Shown here: positions 20,300 through 34,353 of the stretch, one piece after another
How the letters are laid out: each line of letters opens with the position of its first letter
How positions within the stretch are numbered: the stretch's first letter is position 1
Source of the DNA: Papio anubis
Lineage: Eukaryota > Chordata > Mammalia > Primates > Cercopithecidae
NCBI RefSeq assembly: GCF_008728515.1
Contig: NC_044995.1
Coordinates: 37,907,542-37,971,541 of the forward strand
Reading direction: 5' to 3'
Length of the DNA stretch: 64,000 nt
The notes under the pieces: model-generated
What the model saw: only the letters and a program-made list of their open reading frames with translations
What the model was told of the DNA's origin: nothing
Databases searched by the model: none
Translations under genes and position numbers: made by a program

Positions 20300-23200
20300 G
20301 TGAGTGCCCCGGCCGTGACCCCGATCCCGGCCCTGCGCTGCCCAGTCCTGGCCTTGTCCATCGCCTGGCCCCTCCCCCTACGGGGCCCCCATTCCTCTCT
20401 GCTCACCCCCCAGCGCCCCGTGCCCCGGCCTGTCCAAGGCTGGGGCCCGCGGGCCCGCAGAGTACCCCCTGTAGGGGTCCCCTTCCCCCTGGCCGCTCCC
20501 CACACTGCAAAGACCGTGCTCCCCCCCCCAGCTGTCACTGCCAAACTTATGGTAATGTATGACTGCTGGGCTTCCCATGGGCCCCTGCTTGCCTTCCACT
20601 CCCTCCTTCCTGGCCCCTCTCCCCAGATTCTAATCCCCCCACTTCCTCACTCACTTCTGTCGCCTGGGATCCTCTGCCTGACCCTGACCCATGCTCGCCG
20701 CTCTTGGGGAACAAGGGAGGTCTGTTCCGCTCTACCCGCGCAGGGACCCTTGCCACCAGGCCCTCACCCTCCAGCCTCCCCAAAGCATCTTCTCCTGTCT
20801 TCCCTCTTCACCTTAGCACAGCCCCCCCCTTCCAAACCCATCTTACCCCCTGAGCATTTCCCAGAGCCACCTCCAGCAGTGTTTTTTTCTTCTGTGTCAC
20901 TTGGCATGGGGGACAGGATCTTTCTGGGTCCCTCTGCCTCTCTCATCCTGTCACTCTGTCATTCTGCTTCTCTGCTTGGGCTCCGTCCTCCAAGCAAGCG
21001 TCTGTCCCTGGCTGGGGTAGCAGACTGTTTATGAACGTAGAGAACTGCTTCAGTGCTTCCAAAGCCAAGTTTGAGCTGGTCTTGTTGGGATTCATTGCGT
21101 CCTCTTTCCTGCGTTGGGGTAGGGGGGTGGTGGCAGAGCCCCCTCGCATTTCCTGCCTTGCAGTGAGCTCTAGGCTCCATGGAGGGCCCCTCAATAAATG
21201 GTCGTTTCACAACTGAGGCTCCGTCATTCACCCAGTGCCTGGGGCTTCTTCCACCGCTCCTGGTTTGGGATGAAAAGTGTCTGCGTTTAGCGAGGTTCAT
21301 TCGGTTTTAATTGGGATGGTCAGAAAGAGCACTGGGGAGGGGGAGGCAGTCAAAGAGAGTAATGGGTGATGTCTAGTGATTTGCTTTGATGTCTTGTGAT
21401 TCTGATCATTCCCAGGGCTCAGCCAGAGAGAGACCTTTTTCACCCACTTGCCCCCAAATTATGTTGGCCTTTTCCAGCCAGCCAGAGAAAGAGATTCTCT
21501 ATCTGGAAATACCATCAGAAATGGTCTTGAACCCCATTCCCAATTCTTATAGCTCTTAAATTGTTGTCACGTCAGTCTGAAAGCTGGAAGGCGGCTGGGA
21601 TCCCCTGTCCACTTACCCAGAAATAGTCAGAACTATTAGTCGAAAAGGAAGGCCAGTTTTTGGTCTCAAACCCCAGCATCTGAGTTCCCTGACTGCCCCC
21701 TCCCAGAAAGGTATGAAAGCCAGGGAACTTTATTCCTATACGGATTCAGATAGCAGAACTCAGAGTTACAGAGCAATCATGAAGAGGCCTGACATGTCAC
21801 CAATGGGCGGGGGCTGGGGAGGGAAGTGCCTGTAGCTGAGTGCTTGATGACAGAGGAGCAGGTGGGTAGTGTCCAAAAAAGGTCTGGGCATGAGCTTGGA
21901 GGGGACTTGGCAGAGGGGGAGGAGTCAGGCCCCCAGCAGGTGAGGCCAGCTGGGAGGTGGAAGGTGGAGGCAGGCAGCTATGTATTACGGTGGCTCAGGT
22001 GAAAGTTGGGGAGATGACAGTCCTGGAAAACCTTCAAGGCTATCAGACACATGTGGTGGCGGGTGGAAAGCTGCACAGGAAAAAGGATCCCAAGAAAAAG
22101 ATCAGAGGCTCTGGAAGGAACCACTGATTCTCTCAGAGCACAGGTCAGACACCCAGGAATGAATGATCATGGTAAAATAGAGCTACTATTTGTTGGGCAT
22201 CTAGGCTGTGCCACAGGCTAAATGGCCAGGCAGATAGATATATCTACTCTAGTGACTTTCATAACGGGCTGTTATCCAAATTTTCCAAAGGAGCCCTCTG
22301 GCAGAAATGACAGCCATGACATAGATGATGTCACAGAGGCAGGATTCACATCCAGATCCACCTACCAGCAAACTTCTTGGACCCCAGAATTTCCCGACTC
22401 TGACATTTTTCAGCAGCCTCCCAGATTTTTACTCTATCATATTTTCTTAATTTAAAATAATAAAAATTTTACTCACTTCTGTTCAGATGTAAACTTGGAG
22501 CTCATTCTAAACAATAATATAAATGAAATCATGGGATTGCTATGCCAGTTATATTTTCTCTGATACACATTAAATACAGTGTAACTAGATAAATGAAACA
22601 TCCCGAAAATCATGTCATGTTCTGCCAATGGGACCATGTCACACTTTGAGAAACGCCCGAAGCTGTACTTCCTCCCAGAGGCTTCCAGAGAAGGAAATAA
22701 GATGAGGAAGGAAGTCCATCTTTGCTTTGAGGCGCTCTGATTCTGAGAGGATAGAGTTAGACAAAATTTGCCTTCTTACAAGGGTGGGGCAGGGGCGGGG
22801 GCAGTAGCCAGGCCAGCCTGCAGGGGGCACCTGGATTTCATCTGCCAGACGCCGGCCCGACTGGGGTCAGGAAAATGCCCAAGCCTTGGGAGGCACCAGT
22901 TAAGCATCCTGCAGTCCCCTGTGGTACCATCTCTGCCAGGGCAGGACAGACTCCGCCTCCTCCCAAGAGGCCAGGGATCCAGAATGAGCCCTGGAGTGGA
23001 ATGGGGAGAATCTACACCCAAAGATGGCAAAGCCATTGGGAGAGCTGAGAGGGCCGAGAAAAAAGACTAAGTCCCAGATGCTGGCCAGGTTCGAAGAATG
23101 GAGAGGGAGCAGCGGCCCCAGAGGGCAGGCGCCCAGGTCAGACAGCCAAGTGGGGCTCAGGTCGTGGCTGGCACTGACTGAAGATACCCCTGGGAGCTGG

Positions 23201-26200
23201 CCCATAGGGGAAGAGGCAGAGCTGGTAAAAGGGAGCCCCCCCCATCCCCGGGACACAAGCAGATCCCGGCAAAGAGAGAAAAGCACCCCCCAAGAAGACC
23301 CTAGATGGGAAGAACTAGTGCCATGTAACATGCTATGGATGCCTAAGACGGTCAAACACCTTCTGTGCCTTGGCAGTTGTATGGGTGCCCAAGAGGGTCT
23401 TGTCAAGGCAGCTCTCCCCTTAGCGCAACCACGTCTACAGAAACTTGGAGGGTCCTATCTGTCCCTCCTCTGCACCCTAGTGGCCTCTGGGTTGGATTTC
23501 TCTTCCTGATCCCACCCCACGTCTCCCTAGCTCCCCCTGCAGGGAGGGTTCTGGGGATGGACAGCTCGGCAGACACGGTAGGTCTCATGAGCCTTCCCAG
23601 CCACCGTAGTCCCGGTGCCCTGAGAACAGGACTGAGTGATGGCTTCCAACTCCAGCGATGGTGAGGCTGAGCCCTGTTACTATAGCAACTTCCCAGGCAC
23701 ACGCTGCCCCTCAAGTCAGGGAGGGGCTGCAGAGGGGTCTGGGGCACAGGCGAAGAGGAGGAGGATGTGAACCCCTGGCTGGCCCTGGAAACGCCTCCTG
23801 TATAGCCCCAGGCTGTGCGGACTGGGGAAGAACAGAGGGGATCGGTGGCCCAGTTCAAACAAGGGAGGATGGTCCACCCAGCAGGGGGGCCAGCTCAGAC
23901 AAGGGTGGTGGAGAGGTGCATCCCAGTGTTGGGGTTCAGCTCAGACTGTGGGATGAGCCATCCCAGTGTTGGGGTCCAGCTCAGAGTTGTGGCATGGTAA
24001 GCCCAGAGGAGGGAATCCAGGCTCCACTGGAGGAATCAGCCAGCCTCGAGTAGGGGGCCCAGCCCAGGCTGGGCATTCCTGCCCCAGAATTCCCAGGACA
24101 GCCAGATTTCAAAAGGGCAGAGGGTCTGAGATTGTTGTCTGGAGGAAGGGGGTTCTGAGGCTGGGCTCCTTCCGAGGGAGACCCTCGAGCCCCTTGCCCA
24201 AATTGATATTCTGCTGTTGCAATTCCCCATTCCCAGGGCAAGTTTCTAGATTTCTGCCTTCTGCTGTGGCCCCGGCTTTTCCAGGGGTGTCAAGGAGTTT
24301 TCTCTATGAGCCCAAATGGAATCTGGACCACAGTGGGAGCTGGCACCCCCCGTGTGGGAGATGTGGGCAGGGCGGCAGGCTGTATAGGCCAGCAGCTGGC
24401 TGGGTTACCATCCTCTGCCACTTCCTGTTGCTAGCTAGCAGGGGTCCTGGGTGCTGGGCACTCTCAAAGAGGCTGCCACTGACTCTCCGCTTCTTTTGGG
24501 ATCTGGGAAGAAGGAGGAAGATGGTCAAGGCTGCCTCCCCCTCCCCCACCCTTGGGTTTAGCCGCTCGTTTCCGGTTTGGACTTTCATGGCCGAGAGTAG
24601 AGCCAAGCACAGGGCAAGGTTTGACAGAGGCCAAGGACATCCCGGGATGCCGTTCCCCTCTCCACCCACGCATAGGAGCAAAGCAAAGAGCCAGATGTAC
24701 CCATTTCCTCTCTCAGGATAGCAGGATTTGGGGGTTCCACACTGAAAGGGAGTTCAGGGGAGGAGGCAGGGTGGCTCTTGTCACCCCCTGCCCCAAGCCT
24801 TTCTCTCCAGCTGTTCTTTCAGCGAATTAAGAGAGCTCTGGGGCCTCTTTAGCCCCCAGGGAGTCTCTGGCTGTTGCCTGATCCTGAACCTTAACTCTTT
24901 CCCCTCTGCCCAGTGGGCACTGCTGTGGGCACACCGGGCACTGTCCTCTGCATAGTCCAGTGCCCACTGAGGAAGGCAGGGCCTGGCGTCCCGGGAGCAG
25001 TGAAGTCCCTGGAAAGGGAAGTTAGCTTTATGGCCCCGCCCTGGGGCACACAGGCCAGCCAGAGGGACACCCTCGGGAGAATCTTCCCATCGGCTCCTGC
25101 CAAGGAAGCCCTCTGCAAACCTTGGCCAGCTTGGAGCAGGTACCTTTAAAAGCTTCTGTGGCAACCAGCTCCTCCTCCCTGGTCCCCTGAGGCCTTCCCA
25201 AGGAAGCTGACTTAGAGGCTCTGCATTTTCCTGGTTTCTCAGCAAAAGGAAGATTCCAGGGAGAGCCCAGGGGGGCCGGGGATGGATCTGGGATCAGGCA
25301 GCAGCCAGGGTGGGGACTCGGAGACCACCTTCCAGCTGTGGCTGCAGCTGTTCCTCTGGGCCCACCTGGCTGTACGTTTCCTGGGCTACCTGCACCACAC
25401 CTTCTGGGGGCCTGAGCGACAGCCAGCACCCTGAGCCTCCCTGGCCAGGGGACAGAAGGCCCCCAGATCACCCCATCCCACCCACCCTTTATTCGACCCT
25501 CTGCTGGAAGAGACAGGAAGCAGAGGTGAGTGTGGGGCCTCTTGATTGAGGTTACCTGCCCCTCCCCCATCATCCCTCTCTCTGCCTGCTCCTCCTGGCA
25601 CTGGCCTCCCCCATGCCCCATCCCCAAATCTGACAAGCTCACAAGGCTAGTGGCGCCAGAGCCTGGGCTCTCTGGTCCTTTGAGAGGCCAGAGAAGGGCC
25701 ATGCTAACAGCAGGGCACCCTGTGGAACTGCTCCATGGGGCACCAGCGGACAGCCAGAGGCTGGGAGCTCAGCGAGTCAGGGAGGTGCAGGATTCAACAA
25801 TTCTTTCCCTTTTGCTAAGAGCAAAGGGAAAACCGACCAGACCTTTTGGATTCCCTTAAAGCCCGGTACCTCTCTGCCTTCTTGTGTGGGTGAAGGTAGA
25901 ATCCCAAGAGGGCACCCTCCACCCTCCCCATCCACTGCTGAGTTCTGTGTGGATTATTTGGAGGTTTCCAAAGAAGATGTTTTTGGTCACAAAGGTTCTA
26001 GCAGTGAAGCCAGGCACAGTGGCTCACGCCTGTAATCCCAACACTTTGGGAGGCTAAGGTAGAGGAATCCATTGAGGCCAGAAGTTAGAGACCAGCCTGG
26101 GCAACATAGCAAGACCCCATCTCAAAACAAAACAAAACACACAAACAAAGGTTTTGCTAGTGAAAGCGTTGGATTTGGTGCAGCCCCCAGGCTCAGGCCC

Positions 26201-29200
26201 CTGCGCTAGTTGGTGGCCCAGCCAGGCACCATATAGGACTCCTGGCCACTCATTGCCTGTCCCCTCTTGGCGGGGTCATTCTTTGTGGGGCCTTCTTGGC
26301 CACGGTCTCTCTCTATCCCCCATCTAGCACTTTCTTTTTTTTTTTTTTTTTTTTTTGAGACAGAGTTTCGCTCTTGTTGTCCAGGCTGGAGTGCAATGGC
26401 GCGATCCCGGCTCACCGCAACCTCTGCCTCCCAAGTTCAAGCAATTCTCCTGCCTCAGCCTCCCGAGCAGCTGGGATTACAGGCATGTGCCACCACACCC
26501 AGCTAATTTTGTATTTTTAGTAGAGACAGGATTTCTCCATGTTGGTCGAGCTGGTCTCAAACTCCCGACCTCAGGTGATCTGCCTGTCTCGGCCTCCCAA
26601 AGTGCTGGGATTACAGGCGTGAGCCACCGCACCCAGCCACCATCTACCACTTTCTAGCCCCATGAGGGCTCTTCTCTCTGAATGCTGAGGGAGAGCTTTG
26701 GGGACAGGTAGGGGGGGTGGCTCCCCCCAAGGCCATGTGGAATTCCTGGCAGGCAGACAACCAGCAATGCCAAAGGGCAAGTGTACAGGGCCCCTCAGGG
26801 TGGTAGCAAACCCAGGAACATCAGGGGGTTGAAGGCAGCTCTGTCCACATTGGCCACCCTGGTGCCCTGGACTCAGCGCTGAAACCAATGGCTGAGTCGG
26901 CAGTGAAGTAGTTAATCTCATGGGAAGTGGGGGGCGGGTCAGTGACCTCAGACCTGATCAGTCTTCTCATCTGTACAGTGGGAATAACAGCAGCTCCCAC
27001 CCCAGAGGGTGAGAACGAAGCATAGAAAACACTCAGCGAGGGGCTGGTCCCTTGTAGCCCTAGGTGGTGGTTAAAGGACAAGTCCGTAATGCAAGAATCT
27101 GTCAAGCTGTGCATTTAAGATTTGAGCGCTCGACCGGGCGCGGTGGCTCACGCCTGTAATCCCAGCACTTTGGGAGGCCAAGGTGGGCAGATCACGAGGT
27201 CAGGAGATCGCGACCATCCTGGTGAACACGGTGAAACCGTCTCTACTAAAAATACAAAAAAAATTAGTCGGGCATGGTGGCGGGCGCCTGTAGTCCCAGC
27301 TTCTCGGGAGGCTGAGGCAGGAGAATGGCGTGAACCCGGGAGGCGATGGAGCTTGCAGTGAGCAGAGATCGCGCCACTGCACTCCAGCCTGGGAGACAGA
27401 GCGAGACTCCATCTCAAAAAAAAAAAAAAATTTGAACCCTCAATGCCCCTATATTTGTTTTTGAGGTTTTTTTATGATTACTTTTCTTGTTTTGAGACAG
27501 GGCCTCACTCTGTCACCCAGCCTGGAGTGCAATGGTTCAATCACGGCTCACTGCAGCCTCTACCTCCCGGGCTTGAACAATCCTCCCACCTCCGCCTCCT
27601 GAGTAGCTGGGACTACAGGTGCACAACACCACACCTGGCTAATGTTTTTATTTTCTGTAGAGGGTTTTGATGTTGTCCAGGCTGGTCTTGAACTCCTGCA
27701 TTCAAGCAATTCCCCCAACTCGGCCTCCCAGAGTATTATTTTTTTTTTGAGACAGAGTCTCACTCTTGCTCAGGCTGGAGTGTAGTGGTGCGATCACAGC
27801 TCACTGCAACCTCAATCTCCTGGGTTTTGAGAGATCCTCCTGCCTCGGCCTCCTGCGTAGCTGGAACTGCGGGCATGGACCACTACTACGCTCAGCTAAT
27901 TTTTTAATTGTTTTATTTTTTGTAGAGATGAGGTCTTGCTATGTTGCCCAGGTTGGTCTCTAATTCCAGGCCTCAAGCGATCCTCCAACCTCGGCCTTCC
28001 AAAGCACTGGGATTACAGGTGTGAGCCACCATTCCCAGCTCTCCCTGTTTGTTTGTTTGTTTGTTTGTTTGTTTGTTGAGACAGAGTCTCACTCTGTCGC
28101 CTAGGCTGGAGTGCACTGGTGCGATCTCGGCTCACTGTAACCTCTGCCTCCCAGGTTCAAGAGATTTTCCTGCCCTAGCCTCCCAAATAGCTGGGATTAC
28201 AGGCATGCACCACCGTGCCCAGCTAAGTTTTGTATTTTTAGTAAAGACAGGGTTTCACCATGTTGGCCAGGCTGGTTTCAAACTCCTGACCTCAAGTGAT
28301 CTGCCCACCTCAGCCTCCCAAAGTGCTAGGATTATAGACGTGAGCCACCATGGCCAGTCTCTCCCCGTATTTTATTTTATTTTTTCTTTTCTTTTTTTTT
28401 TTCTTAGAGTCTTGCTCTGTCGCCCAGGCTGGAGTGCAGTGGTATGATCTCGGCTCACTGTAACCTCTGCCTCCCAGGTTCAAGCAATTCTCCTGCCTCA
28501 GCCTCCCAAGTAGCTAGGATTATAGGCACACACCACCATGCCCGGCTAATTGTTTTGTTTTGTTTTGTTTTGTTTTGGAGACAGAGTCTCGCTCTAGTCT
28601 TGCCTAGGCTGCAGTGCAATGGCATGATCTCAGCTCACGGCAACCTCTGCCTCCCGGGTCCAAGCGATTCTCCAGCCACCATGCTTGGCTACTTTTTTTG
28701 TACTTTTAGTAGAAACAGGGTTTCACCATGTTGGCCAGGCTGGTCTTGAACTCCTGACCTCAAGTGATCCACCCGCCTTGGCGTCCCAAAGTTCTGGGAT
28801 TACAGGCGTGAGCCACCGTGCCCAGCCTAATTTTTTTATTTTTAGTAGAGATGGGGTTTCGCCATGTTGGCCAGGCTGGTCTCGAACTCCTAACCTCGTG
28901 ATCCACCCACCTCAGCCTCCCAGAGTGCTGGAATTACAGACGTCAGCCACTGCACCCAGCCTCTCTCCCCATATTTTTTTTTTTTTTTTCCTTGAGACAG
29001 AGTCTAGCTCTGTCTCCCAGGCTGGAGTGCAGTGGTGCGATCTCGGTTCACTGCAAGCTCCGCCTCCCGGGTTCACGCCATTCTCCTGCCTCAGCCTCCC
29101 GAGTAGCTGGGACTACAGGCACCCGCCACCACACCCGGCTAATATTTTTAGTAGAGATGGGATTTCATCGTGTTAGCCAGGATGGTCTCGATCTCCTGAC

Positions 29201-32200
29201 CTCGTGATCCGCCCACCTCGGCCTTCTCCCCATATTTTATACCTCAATTTAAAAAATAGTAGGCTGGGTGCAGTGACTTACGCCTGTAATCCCAGCACTT
29301 TGGGAGGCCAAGGCAGGCAGGTCACCTGAGGTCAGGAGTTCAAGACCAGCCTGGCCAACATGGTGAAACCCGTCTCTTACTAAAAATACCAAAATTAGCT
29401 GGGCGTGGTAGCAGGTGCCTGTAATCCCAGCTACTCAGGAGGCTGAGGCAGGAGAATCATCTGAACCTGGGAGGTGGAGGTTGCAGTGATCTGAGATCAT
29501 GCCACCGCACTCCAGCCTGGCAATAGAGTGGGACTCCATCTCAATAATAATAATAATAATAATAATAATTTTAAAAATAAATAAAAAATAATAGTAGCTG
29601 ACATTTATCTGGCACTAACATCACATGGGCCACTGTTCAACTCCCTTTGCCAAGATGAACTCATTCATTCCTTAAAACCACCCCACAGGCCGGGCGCGGT
29701 GGCTCAAGCCTGTAATCCCAGCACTTTGGGAGGCCGAGACGGGCGGATCACGAGGTCAGGAGATTGAGACCATCCTGGCTAACACGGTGAAACCCCGTGT
29801 CTACTTAAAAAAATACAAAAAAATAAACTAGCCAGTTGAGGTGGCGGGCACCTGTAGTCTCAGCTACTTGGGAGGCTGAGGCAGGAGAATGGCGGGAACC
29901 CAGGAGGCGGAGCTTGCAGTGAGCCCAGATCGCACCACTGCACTCCAGCCTGGGCGACAGAGCGAGACTCCGTCTCAAAAAAAAAAACCAAAAAAAAACC
30001 ACCCCACTTTACAGATGAGGAAAACTGAGGCCTTGAGAGGTGAGATCAGTTGCCCAAAGTCACAGAGTTCATCGGAGACCAGGCTGGGCTCTGAACTGGA
30101 TCTTGTCCCCAAGTCCTGGCCCTTAGCCACTTTGCTGGGCTGCGTCTCAGCAGAGATAAGAATGACTGTTTTCAAGCCTGTTTTCTGGGTTGTTAAATGG
30201 ACACAATGGATACAAGGCAGGTTGCCGAGCAAGTCAGATGAGACAGTGTAGACAGCAGCCGGCACAGGGTCTGCCGGGGAAGTTTCAACATTAGCCAGGC
30301 GGTGATGTTTGCCTTGGGATGCCATGGGGCCGAGGAGTGGGCATCGGGTGAGACTTCCCTTGAACCAGCTCTGGAGCAATGCCCTTGCGATTGACACGAG
30401 AGGAACAGGGCCAGCTGGGGGCCAAGGTGACAGCTGAGCCCCCCAAGGGCGCCTGCTACCCGAGCCCCCGAGGCCTCCATCCCAGGCCCGGCCTCCCCAG
30501 AGAAGGGGCCAGAGGAACAGCCAAATCCCAAGGCTATAAATACCTCGGCTGGCGTCGGCCCTGGCCGTGGAATGTCAGTCAGAACTGGGGCGAGTGGGGG
30601 TGGGCTGGCCTGCCTGGGTGCCTCCCTCCGTTCCCCTGGGAGTGACCCCGGAGACTCTCTGTACCCCACTTTGGATGGAGTAGCAGCTGGATCCCACCTC
30701 TCTGTAGCAAAGGAGGCCCAGCCCACGGCCCGGCCAGGGCCCCCAGAGGCACCATAAAAAGGTCAGGCTCTAGGTTGAGGGAACTGCACCCCAATTTCTA
30801 CCAAGTATCTCCCCAGAAATCACCTGAACTCGCCCTGGTGAAATGGAAGTCTCTGTCTAACTCTCCCCTCTTTCCCTTTCAGTGAAAGAATTCTTAGCCA
30901 AAGCCAAAGAAGATTTTCTTAAAAAATGGGAAAGTCCCGCTCAGGTAAGGCCACCGGGTACAGAGTCCGGGGAGGGGTGAGCTGGTGACCCCCAGCCCCC
31001 GGCTGCGTCCCAGCAACACAGCTAGAATTTCAGAAACCCCGTAGAAGGCTTCAGACCCTCCCCATTCACTCCCTAGGTGCCCATGGGGGCTCCTGTGTGG
31101 AGACACCTGACTGCCCAATGCCAGGCACCCCCATCCCACCACCCCTTCCAACATCCCGCCCCTGCCCATAGCACAGCTGCCAGCAGCTCCCAGGCCCCAG
31201 GCCAGGGCCGGATCTGGCCCCTGCCACCCGCCTTAAGGAATGCGCCCTCTGCCATCTTGATTTTCCGCCCCCGTCCTCAACCCCGCTGACCCTACGTGTT
31301 CCCCGGGGCCCCCTCTGCCGGTGGCAGAGGGGATGCCTCAGACCTTAGCCCACCAGGCCGCGGGGAGGATGCACTCTGAGCCTGCCGACCCCTCTGCCCA
31401 CAGAACACAGCCCACTTGGATCAGTTTGAACGAATCAAGACCCTCGGCACGGGCTCCTTCGGGCGGGTGATGCTGGTGAAACACAAGGAGACCGGGAACC
31501 ACTATGCCATGAAGATCCTCGACAAACAGAAGGTGAGGTGGCCCGTCCTCGCCTTTGCCTGGACTGTGCCCACTCCTTGGAGTGCCCTATCCACCCGTTC
31601 ACTCACTTGCTTTGTTTTTTCGAGTCAGAGTCTTGCTTTGTTGCTCAGGCTGGAGTATAGTGGCGCGACCTCGGCTCACTGCAACCCCCACCTCCCTGGT
31701 TCAAGCGATTCTCCTGCCTCAGCATCCCGAGTAGCTGGGATTACAGGCACCCACCACCACACCCAGCTAATTTTTGTAATTTTAGTAGAGATGAGTTTTC
31801 ACCATGTTGGCCAGGATGGTCTTGAATTCCTGACCTCAGGTGATACACCTGCCTCAGCCTCCCAAAGTGCTGGGATGATAGGTGTGAGCCACCGCGCCTG
31901 GCCACTTGCTTTTTTGGGGGGAGACAGGATCCTGCTCTGTTGCCCAAGCAGGAGTGCAGTGACGTGATCATAGCTCACTGTAGCCTCAAACTCCTGAGCT
32001 CCTCCCGAGTAGCTGGGACTACAAGCACACACTACCATGCCTGGCTAATTTTTTTTTTTTTTTTTTTAAAGGCAGGGGGTCTCTTGCTGTGTTGCCCAGG
32101 CTGGTCTTGAACTCCTGGCCTCAAGTGATCTCCTACTTCAGGCTCCCAAAGCACAGGGATTACGGACATGAGCTTCCACGCCAGGCTCACCCACTATTCC

Positions 32201-34317
32201 CCGAGCCCCCATAATGTGCCAGCTCCAAGGGTCAGAAGGGCCCTGTGCTGCCTTCCCAAAGCTCCCTCTCCAGGCTGGCCATGGATTCAAAGCTGGGCAC
32301 TGTGACACAGGGTCAGACACCAGTCCAAAGGGAGGAGGCCAGGAGCATTCTTGGGGAAAGTGGTGTTTACGTGGACTTTCTTCCCGTAAATATTTTTGTG
32401 ATCCAACTTTATACCGGGCACTGCTATAAAGCAGCAATGTAACCAACAGAAATGTAACCCAAGCCACAGAATCGATTTTAAATTTTCTCTTTGCTCCATC
32501 ATAAACAGTAAAAAGAGCCAAGCATGGTGGCACATGCCTGTAGTCCTAGCTACCAGAGAGGCTGAGGCAGGAGGATCACTTGGACCTAGGAGTTCAACTC
32601 CAGCCTGGACAACACAGCCAGACCCCATCTCTTAAAAAAAAAAAAATTGTGGCCGGGCGCGGTGGCTCAAGCCTGTAATCCCAGCACTTTGGGAGGCCGA
32701 GACGGGTGGATCACGAGGTCAGGAGATCGAGACCATCCTGGCTAACACGGTGAAACCCCATCTCTACTAAAAAATACAAAAAAAAAAAAAAACTAGCCAG
32801 ATAAGGTGGCGGGCGCCTGTAGTCCCAGCTACTCGGGAAGCTGAGGCAGGAGAATGGCGTGAACCCAGGAGGCGGAGCTTACAGTGAGCTGAGATCCGGC
32901 CACTGCACTCCAGCCTGGGCGACAGAGCGAGACTCCGTCTCAAAAAAATAAATAAATAAAAAATTTAAAAAAAAATTGTAATTAAAAAAGAAAGTGAAAG
33001 AAGCAGATGACATTCATGAAATTCATTTTAATGACATGTTTGGGGCTTTTTTTTTTTTTTTTTTTTGAGACAGAATCTCACTCTTGTCGCCCAGTGGCGT
33101 GATCTCAGCTCGCTGCAATCTCCACCTCCCAGGTTCAAGTGATTCTCCTGCCTCAGCTTCCCAAGTAGCTGAGATTGCAGACGCCACCACCACGCCTGGC
33201 TAATTTTTGTATTTTTAGTAGAGATGGGGTTTCACCATGTTGGTCAGATTGGTCTCAAACTCCTGACCTCAGGTGGTCTGCCCGCCTCAGCCTCCCAAAG
33301 TGCTGGGATTACAGATGTGAGCCACCGTGCCCAGCCTAATGATATGTTTTAATTAAGCCAGTATATCTACAGTATTACCGTTTCCATATATTATCAATGT
33401 GAAAATATCATTAATGAAACATTTTACATTCCTTTTGTTTTTTTCCCAGTCCTTCATGACTTCGGAAATATTTCCTTTTTTTCTGTACTGAAGTGTCTTT
33501 AAAATCCAGTGTCCATTGGATGCTTACAACAGGTCTCAACTCTGAGGGTAAATTTTTCCTGGAAAGAGGAGAAAAAGGAGGGAAGTTGAAAAAGCTAATT
33601 CAGGCCTGGCGCGGTGGTTCACACCTGTAATCCCAGCACTTTGGGAGGCCGAGGCAGGCAGATCACGAGGTCAGGAGATCGAGACCATCCTGGCTAACAC
33701 AGTGAAACCCCATCTCTACTAAAAATACAAAAAAGGTAGCCGGGCGTGGTGGCAGGTGCCTGTAGTCCCAGCTACTCGGGAGGCTAAGGCAGGAGAATGG
33801 CGTGAACCCAGGTGGCGGAGTTTGCAGTGAGCCGAGATCGCGCTACTGCACTCCAGCCTGGGCGACAGAGCAAGACTCCATCTCAAAAAAAAAAAGAAAA
33901 AAGAAAAAGCAGATTCACATGCCCAAGTTGTTCCAACTATGCCTGAAAGTCACATCAAGTGTTTAATTTTTGTTTTGTTTTGTTTTGTTTTTGAGATGGA
34001 GTTTCACTCTTGTTGCCCAGGCTGGAGTACAATGGTGTGATCTTGACTCACGACAACCTCCGCCTCCCGGGTTCAAGTGATGCCTTAGCTTTCTGAGTAG
34101 CTGGAATTACAGGCACCCACCACCACGCCCAGCTGATTTTTTAATATTTGTAGTAGAGACAGAGTTTCACCATTTTGGCCAGGCTGGTTGTTTTGTTTTT
34201 GAGACAGGGTCTTGCTCTCTTGCCCACGCTGAAGTGCAGTTGGGCTCAAATGATCCTCCCACCTCAGCCTCTGAAGCTGCTGGGACCATAGTCGTGCCAT
34301 GCCCAGCTAATTGCTTT

Positions 34318-34353
<36 letters not shown>

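Larger units (their letters stand above)
19400..20560. other. CpG island at the PRKACA promoter
   Basis: Dense CpG and GC content from about 19400 to 20560, including long GCC and GGC runs before the start codon. Edges are by eye. Confidence 0.8.

Noticed and set aside
19349..21034. 561-codon forward open frame across the PRKACA promoter and exon 1
   Set aside because: Runs in a different frame from PRKACA through CpG-island DNA where stops are rare; composition is Pro/Ala/Arg-rich with no domain.
26267..29207. Many 60-160-codon frames with [15 protein letters not shown] or [12 protein letters not shown] motifs
   Set aside because: These are the standard translations of Alu elements in either orientation, found throughout the window, not genes.
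30745..30760. TATA-like CATAAAAAGG before PRKACA exon 2
   Set aside because: No first exon with a donor could be identified downstream, and it lies in intron sequence without other promoter motifs.
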